Source: Clostridiales bacterium
Lineage (GTDB): Bacteria > Bacillota > Clostridia > Saccharofermentanales > Saccharofermentanaceae
DNA length: 64,000 nucleotides
Assembly (NCBI GenBank): GCA_017964005.1
Contig: JAGCSR010000035.1
Span: 1-64,000, forward strand
Reading direction: 5' to 3'
In this document: in pieces, positions 33,618-43,390 of the stretch
Position numbering within the stretch: the stretch's first letter is position 1
How the letters are laid out: every line of letters starts with the position of its first letter
Translations under genes and position numbers: made by a program
Notes under the pieces: model-generated
Told to the model about the DNA's origin: nothing
Database searches by the model: none
Seen by the model: the letters and a program-made list of their open reading frames with translations, nothing else

Positions 33618-34949
33618 GTGATAAGATTCGAGAAAGTAAAGAAGACCTATAAATCCGGAGTCGAAGCTCTCAAAGGCGTTGATTTTACCGTAAACAGCGG
33701 AGAATTCGTCTTTGTCATCGGCAAATCCGGTTCAGGTAAATCGACTCTCCTCAAGTGCATAACTTGTGAAGAGAACCCCACAGAAGGCAAAGTAACCATT
33801 GATAACTTCGATATATCACACATGTCGAGGGCGTTAGTGCCCGTCTTAAGAAGACAGATAGGAATGATATATCAGGACTTCAGGCTCATTGACACCAAGA
33901 CCGTAGCCGAGAACATCGCGTTCGCCGGCGAGATCATCGGTGTTCCCAAGCAGAGCCTGACCAGATCGGTACAGATCATGCTCAAGGTCGTAGGTCTTGA
34001 GGATAAGGCTGACGCATATCCCCAGGAACTGTCCGGCGGTGAGCAGCAGAGGGTTGCCATAGCCCGCGCCATGGTCAATACCCCTAAGATCATCGTTGCC
34101 GACGAGCCTACGGGTAACCTTGACCCGGAGACATCCGAGAATATCATGGCGATGCTCCTGGAGATCAACCGTTCAGGAACAACGGTCATTGTCTGCACCC
34201 ATGACAGCAACCTTGTTGACAGGATGCAGCAGAGAGTTGTCGAGATCGAGGAAGGTCTGATCGTAAGAGACGAGAACGAGAGCGGATATTCCGAGAAGGC
34301 GGACGAGACCCCGGATCAGGCAGGATTCGGAGGAATCGAAGCATTCGGCGGCGCGACCGTGACCGGTCTGGAAGGAGCTTCCGTTAAGCACGGCGACGAC
34401 GGATTCGGAGCAGATTCCGACTACAGCGATATGTACGATGAAGAAGGGCTTCCCGCAGGACAGGGACAGGTACTGTTCGGTGACGAACTTCCGAAGCCCC
34501 AAGAGACGCCCAAGCTTCCCGAGATGGCGGAACCTCAGGGTGCGCTCATCGAGAGCAGGGAAGGTCCTGCCGAGATCATCGAGATAAAGCCGGAAGAAGT
34601 GAAGGCGGCAGAAGATCAGGTGCTTGAGGAAGTCCCTGCGGAGATCACGCTCGAGCAGTTTGACGCCATGATCAAAGATGAGCCCGAGGCTGAAGAAGTA
34701 TCCGAAGAGGCTCCGGCCGGAGATGAAGAAGAGCCTGAGGAAGCCGCAGAAGATAAAGAAGGCGGAGAAGAATCTCACCCTGAGCCGGAAGACGATAAAC
34801 CGTTGACCAGAAAGCAGATCAGGGAAGAGAAGAAGCGCGCCAAGGCTGAGCTCAAGCAGGCCAAAAAACAGCAGAAAGCTGCAAAGAAGGGGTCCGAGGC
34901 GAGTGCCCCTGAAGAAGATATAGATCTGTTGGGAGATGAAGACAGTTGA
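33618..34949 (+). CDS. ftsE: Cell-division ATPase FtsE with a long acidic C-terminal extension
   Basis: 443 residues from GTG; FtsE is normally about 225-230. Residues 1-220 are a complete ABC ATPase: IRFEKVKKTYKSGVEALKGVDF, Walker A GKSGSGKST, Q-loop QDFRLI, signature LSGGEQQRVAIARA, Walker B IIVADEPTGNLD. Residues 225-443 form a low-complexity, Glu/Pro/Asp-rich region ending in a Lys-rich helix (REEKKRAKAELKQAKKQQKAAKK) and ending in ELEDS-like acidic residues. FtsE with FtsX (overlap 4 bp) controls peptidoglycan hydrolases at division; the PcsB-like hydrolase gene follows. The tail's role is unknown, perhaps binding FtsZ or the membrane. Confidence 0.92.
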   Translation: MIRFEKVKKTYKSGVEALKGVDFTVNSGEFVFVIGKSGSGKSTLLKCITCEENPTEGKVTIDNFDISHMSRALVPVLRRQIGMIYQDFRLIDTKTVAENIAFAGEIIGVPKQSLTRSVQIMLKVVGLEDKADAYPQELSGGEQQRVAIARAMVNTPKIIVADEPTGNLDPETSENIMAMLLEINRSGTTVIVCTHDSNLVDRMQQRVVEIEEGLIVRDENESGYSEKADETPDQAGFGGIEAFGGATVTGLEGASVKHGDDGFGADSDYSDMYDEEGLPAGQGQVLFGDELPKPQETPKLPEMAEPQGALIESREGPAEIIEIKPEEVKAAEDQVLEEVPAEITLEQFDAMIKDEPEAEEVSEEAPAGDEEEPEEAAEDKEGGEESHPEPEDDKPLTRKQIREEKKRAKAELKQAKKQQKAAKKGSEASAPEEDIDLLGDEDS

Positions 34950-35842
34950 GTATAAGAGCGTTTTTTAATTCGGTAAGAGAAGGTTTTCGCGGGATAATAA
35001 GACACCCGTTGGTAACGGTCGCCTCAGTTACCACGATCCTGCTCATGCTCATCATCATGAGTGTTTTCGTCATCTTCTCGCTTAATGCCCGCAATATGAT
35101 GAATAAACTGTCGCAGCGTCCGCCTATTGAAGTCTATATGAAGCTCCAGTGCACGGAAGAGCAGCGCAATACGGTCAATGAAGTACTTAAAGGCGACGAG
35201 AGGATCTTAAGCTATTCGATGTCTACGCCGGAGGAGAACTACTATTCCTACAAAGAGAATCTCGGAGATTCCGCCAGCGTTCTGGATGACTTCGATTACA
35301 ACAGTTTCCTGCCTTATACATTCAACATAAGGCTGGTCGATCCTGCAGACGCGGATGATGTTTGCAATCTCGTCGGAATGTACGACGGAGTTTACAGGGT
35401 CGCTCAGGAAAGCCGCGTCATGCAGTTCCTGACGAATGCTTCGAACGTGGTCAGGATAACGACCGTGGTGGCATTTATCGTCCTGTTCGTTATATCGTTG
35501 TTCATCATATCCAACATGGTCAGGATATCGGTCTATTCCAGATCGGTCGAGATCGAGATAATGAAGTTTATTGGGGCAACCAACAATTACATAAGGCTGC
35601 CGTACATAATCGAAGGCGCGATAGTGGGACTCATAAGCGCCTTGTGTGCTTGGGGCATCACGTCCATCGTATATCATCAGATCTATGCGAACGCGATGCG
35701 TCAGATAAGCACTTCGAGCTTCTACGCACTCCTTCCCACTTCAAGGATCATCTGGGCCGCTCTGGCCGTTGCCGTCATTATGGGCGTGCTTATCGGTTCG
35801 GTAGGTTCGGGTATATCCGTGCGTAAGTATGTAAAGGTATAA
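34946..35842 (+). CDS. ftsX: Cell-division protein FtsX
   Basis: 298 residues from a TTG start overlapping the ftsE stop. The start is RAFFNSVREGFRGIIRHPLVTVASVTTI, typical of FtsX. The first helix is at about 22-45; an extracytoplasmic loop of about 110 residues follows (residues 55-165, including PPIEVYMKLQCTEEQRN). Helices lie near 173-195, 222-245 and 268-290. SVYSRSVEIEIMKFIGATNNYIRLPYIIEGAIVG is the conserved cytoplasmic loop. With FtsE it forms a mechanotransmitter that activates the hydrolase encoded next. Confidence 0.93.
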   Translation: MSIRAFFNSVREGFRGIIRHPLVTVASVTTILLMLIIMSVFVIFSLNARNMMNKLSQRPPIEVYMKLQCTEEQRNTVNEVLKGDERILSYSMSTPEENYYSYKENLGDSASVLDDFDYNSFLPYTFNIRLVDPADADDVCNLVGMYDGVYRVAQESRVMQFLTNASNVVRITTVVAFIVLFVISLFIISNMVRISVYSRSVEIEIMKFIGATNNYIRLPYIIEGAIVGLISALCAWGITSIVYHQIYANAMRQISTSSFYALLPTSRIIWAALAVAVIMGVLIGSVGSGISVRKYVKV

Positions 35843-35854
35843 GCGGAGGTAATC

Positions 35855-37333
35855 ATGAAAAAGACACTGATCAAGATATCATCACTTCTGATCGTAGCGG
35901 CCCTTTGTGCAGGTGCCGTTCCGGCGGTCATCAATATGGGTACAAGAGCAGATGCAGGTCTTATCCAATACAGGGATGAGACAGTATCCAAGGACGATAT
36001 CGAGAATGCGAAGAAAGCCAGGGACGAAGCCAGAAGGAAGGCAGCAAAGGCCAAGAAGAAGGTTAAGGCTCTGTCCGCACAGGAAACCGAACTGGAACAG
36101 GAGCTTGAGAAGCTCAATCAGCTCTCCGAAGAACAGAAGGCCCAGTATCAGATCATTGCAGGACAGCTCGAAGCTGCCCTCGAGACAAAGGCTCTTGCGC
36201 TGGAAGCGTATATCCTGGCTGAAGAGAACCTGGACACTCAGCAGAAACTCTTCGAGCAGCGCGTATCCGTAATGTTCGAACACCAGAACAAATCCACTCT
36301 CGAGATCCTTTTGGAATCTGACAGCGTTGCTGGATTCTTTACTAACATGGAGATGATCGCTTTTATCGCTGACGCAGACAAGCAGGCGATCGACGAGATG
36401 CAGATCGCTCTGGACGACGCAAAGCTCCAGCGTGACATAGCGCTTAAGGAAGCTCAGGACATGCAGAAGATCGCTGACGAGAAGCAGGGTCAGCTGGATG
36501 AACTGGAAGGACGTATCGGCAAGACCGGCGCCGCTTTGGAGAATGTATCCACAGAACTGTCTTCATGGGAGCAGCAGGAACAGGAACTGGATGCGCTGGC
36601 AAGGTCCATGTCCGGTATGATCAGGAAGCTTCAGGCTCAGTACGACAAAGAGCATCCTACGACAACCACGACCACGACCGCCGCTACAACTGCCGCAACG
36701 ACAGCTGCCACGACTTCCGCTTCCGATAAGACATCGGCAACGACAACGACTTCAGCCACGACGACTACATCCGATACCAAGGCTACCTCATCGTCGGATG
36801 ATACGTCGGATACGACAACTACCACAACCACTACAACGACCACAACAACTACAACCACGACGACTGCCGAACCTACGGCAACTCCTACTCCGAAGCCGAA
36901 GAAGAAGTCTTCAGGATCTCTGGCATGGCCTGTAACATGCAGGACCATCACTTCCGAATACGGATACAGGACACACCCCGTATACGGCACGGTAAGGTTC
37001 CATTCCGGAATCGATATCGCAGGTCCCGGAGCAACATACGGTTCCACTATCAGCGCTGCAGACGGCGGAACGGTAATCTATGTCAGCACCCCTGTTCAGG
37101 GCCAGAATACCGGCGGATCCGGATACGGCAACTACTGCATGATCTCCCACGGCAACGGCATCGTTACCCTGTATGGTCATGCTCGTAAGATAACCGTAAG
37201 CGAGGGTCAGGAGGTCAAGAAAGGACAGAAGATCGGTGAGGTCGGAAGTACAGGTACTTCCACGGGTGCCCATCTGCACTTCGAGGTCCGTGTCAACGGA
37301 TCTACGGTAGATCCCATGACCTACCTGCCTTAA
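35855..37333 (+). CDS. PcsB/EnvC-like peptidoglycan hydrolase, coiled coil plus M23 peptidase
   Basis: 492 residues. A signal peptide (KKTLIKISSLLIVAALCAGAVPA) is followed by a long coiled coil (about 48-265, rich in EELEKLNQLSEEQK-type heptads) that in the family contacts FtsX. A linker of almost pure Thr, Ala and Ser follows (about 268-345, with runs of 8 to 18 Thr), then the LytM/M23 domain (about 355-492). Zinc ligands are intact: HSGID, GHARK and HLHFE. Unlike EnvC, the catalytic residues are complete, so the protein should cut peptide cross-links itself. It sits 12 bp behind ftsX. Confidence 0.92.
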   Translation: MKKTLIKISSLLIVAALCAGAVPAVINMGTRADAGLIQYRDETVSKDDIENAKKARDEARRKAAKAKKKVKALSAQETELEQELEKLNQLSEEQKAQYQIIAGQLEAALETKALALEAYILAEENLDTQQKLFEQRVSVMFEHQNKSTLEILLESDSVAGFFTNMEMIAFIADADKQAIDEMQIALDDAKLQRDIALKEAQDMQKIADEKQGQLDELEGRIGKTGAALENVSTELSSWEQQEQELDALARSMSGMIRKLQAQYDKEHPTTTTTTTAATTAATTAATTSASDKTSATTTTSATTTTSDTKATSSSDDTSDTTTTTTTTTTTTTTTTTTAEPTATPTPKPKKKSSGSLAWPVTCRTITSEYGYRTHPVYGTVRFHSGIDIAGPGATYGSTISAADGGTVIYVSTPVQGQNTGGSGYGNYCMISHGNGIVTLYGHARKITVSEGQEVKKGQKIGEVGSTGTSTGAHLHFEVRVNGSTVDPMTYLP

Positions 37334-37334
37334 T

Positions 37335-38087
37335 ATGGATTCCTTCTACGATGCGCTGGCTCTCTACTACGACCAGATGCAGTCCGACATGGATTGCGGA
37401 CAGGTTTGTTCGTATGTGATAAGCCTCATCGAAAAGTTTAACCCGTCCGGAAAGATATCCGGTATGGACATCTGCGATCTCGGCTGCGGGACCGGAGAAG
37501 TTGCGGTCCTTCTGTCGCAGAGGGGCGCGTCCGTAACCGGGATCGATAATGCTCCCGGCATGCTTGCCGCGGCAGCTGACAAGGATCCCGACTCCAAGGT
37601 CATGTGGGTCCTGCAGGATATTACGGAGTTCGAGCTGCCATACGGCCAGGACGTGATCATATCCTTGACAGACACTCTCGATCACATAATGAGCGAAGAC
37701 GCAATAAGGCGCCTGTTCGTAAAGGTTAAGGAAAACCTTAACGAAGAAGGCCTCTTCATCTTCGATGTCATAACCGAACATCATCTTAAGGATGTCCTGT
37801 CTGATAATGTTTTCTACGAAGATTACGATGACTTCACGCTCCTTTGGGTCAATTCCTATGACGAAGACACAAGGACGAATACAGCGGATCTGACTCTTTT
37901 CGAGGCAGAGGACGACGGGCGTTATGTAAGATATGACGGTGTTCTGGAAGAAAGATACTACCCGGTTGAGGTATTTAAGGATGCTGCAGAAGAAGCAGGC
38001 CTGTCTTTCGAAGGTATCTTCGGCAACTTAAGCGATAAAGCGCCTGCACCCGGCGAAGAGCGGGTATTCATGGTTTTCAAAGCATAA
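37335..38087 (+). CDS. Class I SAM-dependent methyltransferase
   Basis: 250 residues. Motif I DLGCGTGEVAVLLSQRGASVTGIDNAPGML, a Motif II-like VMWVLQDITEFELP and DVIISLTDTLDHIMSE. The start is 1 bp after the hydrolase stop, with no clear Shine-Dalgarno sequence, so translation is probably coupled. The substrate is unknown. Similar proteins are found beside Hsp33 or cell-division genes in Clostridia, but this gives no specific function. Confidence 0.85.
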   Translation: MDSFYDALALYYDQMQSDMDCGQVCSYVISLIEKFNPSGKISGMDICDLGCGTGEVAVLLSQRGASVTGIDNAPGMLAAAADKDPDSKVMWVLQDITEFELPYGQDVIISLTDTLDHIMSEDAIRRLFVKVKENLNEEGLFIFDVITEHHLKDVLSDNVFYEDYDDFTLLWVNSYDEDTRTNTADLTLFEAEDDGRYVRYDGVLEERYYPVEVFKDAAEEAGLSFEGIFGNLSDKAPAPGEERVFMVFKA

Positions 38088-38098
38088 GGAGTATTAAG

Positions 38099-39013
38099 AT
38101 GAGCGACGATCCCTATAATGTTCCGGGAATAGATAACACCGACATAGACCATATCATCAAGGCGGAAGGATACGGCGGCAAAGTCAGGGCCATGGCCATA
38201 AAGACAACAGCCACCTGCGCCGAAGCCGCAAAGATACATAAGACATCATCTGTCGTGACCGCCGCGCTTGGCAGGTTCATGACGGGATCCCTTCTCATAT
38301 CTTCCGACATGAAGAACGAGACGGATACTCAGACTACCATCATCAAGGCGGACGGCCCCATCGGAGGCATGACCTGTGTCTGTGACTTCGGATACAAAGT
38401 CAGGGCTTATCCTGTCAATGCGGATGTGGAGACTACATATCACCGTCCCGGCAAGATAGATGTGGGATCTGCCGTGGGAGAAGGAATGCTCACCATAATC
38501 CGCGACATCGGTCTTAAGGAACCGTATGTCGGATCGGTCGAACTGCTTTCAGGTGAGATCGCCGAGGACTTCGCGTACTATCTTGCAAGGTCAGAACAGA
38601 CTAAGAGTGTCGTAGCTTTGGGAGTTGCCATCAAGGACGGAGAGGTGACGAATGCCGGCGGACTTATGGTCCAGCTCCTGCCTTCGGCGGACGACGACAT
38701 CATAGACAGGCTGGAAGCCAGGGCATCAGGGTTCCCTGATATCACATATCTTATGGAGGAAGGCTTTACTCCCGCCAAGATAATTGATCTTTTCTTAGGG
38801 GACCCCGAACTTCAATATCTGTCTGCAGAACCGGTATCTTTCTTCTGCCCCTGCAGCATGGAGAAGATGAGCCGGGGACTCATAACATTGGGCAAAACTG
38901 AACTTGAAGATCTCGCAAAGACACCCGAGGGGATAGATACGGAGTGCCACTTCTGCGGGAGTAAATACCATTTCACAAAGGAAGATATAGAAGGACTGCT
39001 GCAAACACTTTAA
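38099..39013 (+). CDS. hslO: Redox-regulated chaperone Hsp33
   Basis: 304 residues. The substrate-binding domain includes GRFMTGSLLISSDMKNETDTQTTIIKADGPIGGMTCVCDF and RPGKIDVGSAVGEGMLTIIRDIGLKEPYVGSVELLSGEIAEDFAYYLARSEQ. The C-terminal zinc/redox switch is intact: FFCPCSMEKM (CxC) and TECHFCGSKY (CxxC). Under oxidative stress the four cysteines release zinc and form disulfides, which activates holdase activity. AAGGAG stands before the ATG. It precedes the Fe-S aldo/keto reductase gene by 20 bp, perhaps as an oxidative-stress pair. Confidence 0.95.
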   Translation: MSDDPYNVPGIDNTDIDHIIKAEGYGGKVRAMAIKTTATCAEAAKIHKTSSVVTAALGRFMTGSLLISSDMKNETDTQTTIIKADGPIGGMTCVCDFGYKVRAYPVNADVETTYHRPGKIDVGSAVGEGMLTIIRDIGLKEPYVGSVELLSGEIAEDFAYYLARSEQTKSVVALGVAIKDGEVTNAGGLMVQLLPSADDDIIDRLEARASGFPDITYLMEEGFTPAKIIDLFLGDPELQYLSAEPVSFFCPCSMEKMSRGLITLGKTELEDLAKTPEGIDTECHFCGSKYHFTKEDIEGLLQTL

Positions 39014-39033
39014 ACACAAAGGAGGATTCGGTT

Positions 39034-40152
39034 ATGTCAGATTATTTCGGCAAGGAAGTACCCAAGCTCGGATTCGGTCTCATGAGACTGCCCCGAAAAG
39101 GCCTCATGACCGATGTCGAACAGGTCAAGACCATGGTGGACCTCTTTATGGAAGCGGGCTTTACCTACTTCGATACGGCTTTTATCTACCCGGGATCCGA
39201 GAATGCCATCAGGAAAGCCCTGGTGGAGAGGTATCCGAGGGAATCCTTCACACTATGTACCAAAGTTAACGCGTATCTCATGGCGCCCACCGAAAACGCA
39301 GCCAAGAAGCAGTTCTATACCAGCCTTGAGCGCACTGGCGCCGGGTTCTTCGACTACTATCTCCTTCATGCCTTCATGGAGAATACCTACCAGAGATACG
39401 ACAAGTTCCATCTGTGGGACTTCGTCGCCGAACAGAAGGAGAAGGGCATAATCAAGCACTACGGGTTCTCATACCACGCAGGTCCAGAGCTTCTCGATCA
39501 GATCCTGACCGACCACCCTGAAGTCGACTTCATCCAACTTCAGATTAACTATGCTGACTGGGAGAATCCCAAGGTTACTTCCAGGGCGAACTACGAAGTC
39601 GCAAGAAAACACGGCAAGTCCATAACCGTAATGGAGCCCGTCAAAGGCGGAGCATTGGCAAACCCTCCCGAAGAAGTAAAGAAGTTATTCAAGGAATACC
39701 ACCCCAACATGTCATACGCTTCCTGGGCCATAAGGTTCGTTGCTTCACTGGACGGCATCATCACCGTCCTGTCGGGCATGTCCAACATCGAACAGATGAA
39801 AGACAACATCTCCTACATGAAGGACTTTAAGCCCTTGAACGAAGAGGAGCAGGAGATAATAAGGAAAGCCCAGCAGATAATGGGAAGATCATCCGTTATC
39901 CCCTGTACCGCATGTCACTACTGTACGGAAGGCTGTCCCAAAGAGATCCGGATACCGGATATCTTCTCCGCCATGAACAAGAACCTCGGCACAGGTCAGA
40001 TGGCGGAAGCCAAAGCAGCTTACGAAGAAGCAACATCAGAAGGACACAGGGCATCAGACTGCATCTCCTGCAAACAGTGCGAGAGGGCATGCCCCCAGCA
40101 CCTTCCTATTACGGATTATCTAAAGCAGGGTGCGGAGATGTTGGAAAAGTAG
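39034..40152 (+). CDS. Aldo/keto reductase with C-terminal 4Fe-4S ferredoxin-like domain
   Basis: 372 residues. The aldo/keto reductase barrel (1-275) has LGFGLMRLPR, FDTAFIYPGSE with the catalytic Tyr, TLCTKVNAY, DYYLLHAF, FSYHAGPELLDQIL and MEPVKGGALA. The C-terminus carries two cysteine clusters, CTACHYCTEGCPKEI and CISCKQCERACPQHL, for iron-sulfur clusters. Such enzymes are common in anaerobes and probably reduce carbonyls using NADPH or ferredoxin; the substrate is unknown. GGAGG precedes the ATG by 9 bp. Confidence 0.92.
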   Translation: MSDYFGKEVPKLGFGLMRLPRKGLMTDVEQVKTMVDLFMEAGFTYFDTAFIYPGSENAIRKALVERYPRESFTLCTKVNAYLMAPTENAAKKQFYTSLERTGAGFFDYYLLHAFMENTYQRYDKFHLWDFVAEQKEKGIIKHYGFSYHAGPELLDQILTDHPEVDFIQLQINYADWENPKVTSRANYEVARKHGKSITVMEPVKGGALANPPEEVKKLFKEYHPNMSYASWAIRFVASLDGIITVLSGMSNIEQMKDNISYMKDFKPLNEEEQEIIRKAQQIMGRSSVIPCTACHYCTEGCPKEIRIPDIFSAMNKNLGTGQMAEAKAAYEEATSEGHRASDCISCKQCERACPQHLPITDYLKQGAEMLEK

Positions 40153-40266
40153 CAGCACACTAAGGCAGCCTGCCTTGTTCATGCAGGCGCTTTATGTTAT
40201 AAACTATATGTTTTTTATTTGGGAACACGTTGAAATAAAGACTAAGCAACTAAGGGGGAACAGAAG

Positions 40267-43200
40267 ATGAAAGTAAGAGCAGCGTGGATTAAAGCAATGG
40301 CAATGTTTTTAGTTGCCGTAATGAATTTGACTATATTGTTGAATATAGTTGGTGAGAACAATGTTCAAGCTGACAGTACAGCCCATAAAGTTACACTGTA
40401 TTCCACTACTTATGATTCTGATGGAGATTCAAAGATTTCAGACACCTACGGAGAGTCTCCTATATCTGATATAGGAGGTACAGTTTCAGTTAATAAGCCT
40501 ACAGCATCATATGGTGAACAGGTAACTGTAACAGCCACACCTAATAGTGGATACGAATTAAGATCTATTGATTGGGTAAGTTCGGACAGGAGAAGCTGGT
40601 ATCAGTTAAGTAATACTTCTCCGGCAACTTTTTCGATGGGGGACGATGATTGTTGTATAGATGTAGTGTTTAAAAAAATCCCGGCAGATCCTACTGAGCA
40701 TAAAGTAACGATAACGACAAACGGTTTGGGTGATGCATATGCTTCGGTAGAGAAGGGGATAGAAGGAACGAGAGTTATTCTTTACGCTACTCCTAATCTC
40801 GGATATCGTCTGAAGGAGTGGCAGGTTGTTTCCGGCGGAGTTACTATAAGTGGCAACAGTTTTAACATACATTCAACAGATGTTGTAATAAAAGCTGTTT
40901 TTGAAGAAGCGAGCGCTCACAGTGTTCATCTTTACTCCACTACTTATGATTCAGATGGAAATACTGAGATATCAACGACCCACGGAGAGTCTTCCATATC
41001 CGATGTAGGGGGTACGGTATCAGTTAGCAAGGCCACAGCTTTTTTGGGTGAAAAAGTAAATATATATGCCACACCTAACAGTGGATACGAATTAGGATCT
41101 ATTCATTGGGTAAGAGCGGATTGGAGAAGCGGATATCAATTGGGTACTTCTTCTCCGGTATCTTTTACGATGGAAGATAACGAGTGTAATATAACTGTTT
41201 TTTTCCAACGCAAGTCACATGATAATTATGATAAGAAAAACCGAGATAATACATGCCTTGGAACATCCGGTATCAAGAATCCCGATATTCCCAATAGTCC
41301 GAATGACGAATGGAAGGGCAGTTATGTTTATTTCGGTTCATTTGATGCCGGCAAAGGAAAAACGCCAATAAAGTTCCGTGTGTTGAACAGCAACGAAACA
41401 GCTTTTGGTACATCAACTTTGTTCCTTGATAGCGATAAGATACTGGTTTTTAAATCTTTTGATGACAGTTCGAATGAATTTGATTCAAGCGATATTCAGT
41501 ATTATTTAGGCAACTCTTTTCAACATTCGGCTTTTACAGCAAGTGAGAGTTATGCAATAGCTGAAAGCGAGGTATCGGGCCGACCTTTTAATGAAGATAT
41601 TCCATCTTGGGTTACATACGATTATACAGGTTATGTTTGGTTGGATCAGAATGAAATATTCCTTCTTGATATAGAGGATGTATTTAATTCTGCATATGGA
41701 TATTTCGCGAGTGAAGGTCCTAACGTGAGCGAGGGCGAAAACCGCACAAAGCGTGATGTTCTTAACGGTGAACGTGACGTTTGGTGGCTTCGATCTACTC
41801 ACAAAAGGTCTTCTTCTGCTGTGGGTATGGTGCGCCCTGATGGCAGCGTGTACTACAATTACTCAACATACTCTCTTGGCATTGCTCCCGCTTTGAATGT
41901 CAAACTGTCGGATATTCTTTTCTCAACAGCGGTCAATGGGAAGTTAGGAGAAACAGGAACTGAGTACAAGCTTACGATTATTGACGATAGTGTCAATTTT
42001 AAACTTGATTCCGGCAAGGAAGTAACCGTATCAGGCAGTCAGGTTACGATCCCCAACACAAGTTCCGGAACAAGTCGTAATTCTGTGCTGATTCTTGATA
42101 AAGAATATGGAACTGAAGGAGCAAAGATACAGTATTATGGTATGCTCGATCCCTATGGTTCCTTTGATCTGTCTGCTTCAGGTTTGGATGTTTACGATTG
42201 GGGGACAAAATACTTTGTATATGTTTTGGGAGAGATCAACGATGGTGATCAGGAAACAGATTATGCTTGTGCTCCCATCAAGGTCGATGCTCCTGCAAAA
42301 TGCAAGGTGACGTTCAATACCAATGGTGTAGGAACTGCCCCGACAGTTCAGGCTGTATTCAAAGGATTTAAAGCTGCTGCTCCTGCTGCACCTTCCGCAT
42401 CCGGTTACACATTCGGCGGTTGGTATAAGGATCCTGCCTGCACCACGGCTTATGATTTCGACTCTGCGGTAATATCAGATATAACGCTCTATGCAAAGTG
42501 GACGGCTATACCTGTTACCGCAACTCCCACTCCTGTACCTACAAAGGCTCCGTCCGATTCGGGTACTACACCGGTGCCGACATCAGCATCTTCTGTTGTT
42601 CTTTCTTTGAACAAGAGTTCTGACAGCATCATCTGCGGCAAGACCGATACATTGAAAGCAACACTTACGGGTGCTACAGGTAAGATAACTTGGAGCTCAT
42701 CAGACAAGAAGGTTGCAACCGTAGATTCCAACGGTAAAGTTACAGCCAAGATGGCAGGTACTGTTACAATCACTGCAACTGCAGCGGGAAAGAGTGCAAC
42801 TTGTACGGTAACAGGCCTCTATAAAGACGTAACGAAAACAAAAGACTTCTGGTTCGCTCCTACCAACTACCTGACAGCAGCTGGTGTCGTTAAAGGTTAC
42901 GATAAGCAGACCAAGTTCAAGCCCGCGAATATGTGCACAAGAGCACAGATGGTAACATTCATCTGGAGACTTATGGGAGAACCTGCACCCAAATCAAAGA
43001 CCTGTAAGTTCAAGGATGTGAAGGAGAAGGATTATTTCTATAAGGCTTGTATCTGGGGCAACGAGAACAAGATCGTAGAAGGCTATAAGGACGGAACATT
43101 CGGACCTCAGATCGTATGCGCAAGAAAGCATGCCGTCACATTCCTTTGGAGACTTGCAGGACAGCCTAAGCCCAAGACGACCAAGAATCCGTTCAAAGAT

Positions 43201-43365
43201 GTAAAGAAGACTGATTACTTCTACAAGGCAACGCTCTGGGCATCCGAGAAGAAGATCCTTGCAGGATATTCCGACGGAACATTCAAGCCTAACGGCGACT
43301 GCTTACGCCGACAGATGGTAACGTTCCTTTACAAGTACGATAAGTTTATCAACGGTAAAGGATGA
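40267..43365 (+). CDS. Large SLH-anchored surface protein with repeat, Big2 and S-layer domains
   Basis: 1032 residues. A signal peptide (WIKAMAMFLVAVMNLTILL) is followed by two near-duplicate blocks (about residues 35-130 and 218-315), each with HKVTLYSTTYDSDG or the like, then SISDVGGTVSV and ATPNSGYEL. A KVTITT.GLGDAYASVE repeat lies between them. Residues about 350-570 form an unknown region (YVYFGSF, WWLRSTHK). Then come Listeria-Bacteroides-type repeats (VTFNTNGVGT, FGGWYKDPAC, ITLYAKWTA), a Big2 domain (about 780-855), and three SLH repeats (about 858-1032) that bind secondary cell-wall polymer. The first 1.6 kb is more AT-rich than its neighbours. Function: surface display; target unknown. 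Confidence 0.85.
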   Translation: MKVRAAWIKAMAMFLVAVMNLTILLNIVGENNVQADSTAHKVTLYSTTYDSDGDSKISDTYGESPISDIGGTVSVNKPTASYGEQVTVTATPNSGYELRSIDWVSSDRRSWYQLSNTSPATFSMGDDDCCIDVVFKKIPADPTEHKVTITTNGLGDAYASVEKGIEGTRVILYATPNLGYRLKEWQVVSGGVTISGNSFNIHSTDVVIKAVFEEASAHSVHLYSTTYDSDGNTEISTTHGESSISDVGGTVSVSKATAFLGEKVNIYATPNSGYELGSIHWVRADWRSGYQLGTSSPVSFTMEDNECNITVFFQRKSHDNYDKKNRDNTCLGTSGIKNPDIPNSPNDEWKGSYVYFGSFDAGKGKTPIKFRVLNSNETAFGTSTLFLDSDKILVFKSFDDSSNEFDSSDIQYYLGNSFQHSAFTASESYAIAESEVSGRPFNEDIPSWVTYDYTGYVWLDQNEIFLLDIEDVFNSAYGYFASEGPNVSEGENRTKRDVLNGERDVWWLRSTHKRSSSAVGMVRPDGSVYYNYSTYSLGIAPALNVKLSDILFSTAVNGKLGETGTEYKLTIIDDSVNFKLDSGKEVTVSGSQVTIPNTSSGTSRNSVLILDKEYGTEGAKIQYYGMLDPYGSFDLSASGLDVYDWGTKYFVYVLGEINDGDQETDYACAPIKVDAPAKCKVTFNTNGVGTAPTVQAVFKGFKAAAPAAPSASGYTFGGWYKDPACTTAYDFDSAVISDITLYAKWTAIPVTATPTPVPTKAPSDSGTTPVPTSASSVVLSLNKSSDSIICGKTDTLKATLTGATGKITWSSSDKKVATVDSNGKVTAKMAGTVTITATAAGKSATCTVTGLYKDVTKTKDFWFAPTNYLTAAGVVKGYDKQTKFKPANMCTRAQMVTFIWRLMGEPAPKSKTCKFKDVKEKDYFYKACIWGNENKIVEGYKDGTFGPQIVCARKHAVTFLWRLAGQPKPKTTKNPFKDVKKTDYFYKATLWASEKKILAGYSDGTFKPNGDCLRRQMVTFLYKYDKFINGKG

Positions 43366-43390
43366 TCTTTCAGAGTTATAAAGGTTACGG

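Noticed and set aside
36637..37047. Minus-strand valine-rich reading frame opposite the M23 hydrolase
   Set aside because: It is the complement of the Thr-codon repeat (ACN read backwards gives GTN-type codons) and has no ribosome-binding site of its own.
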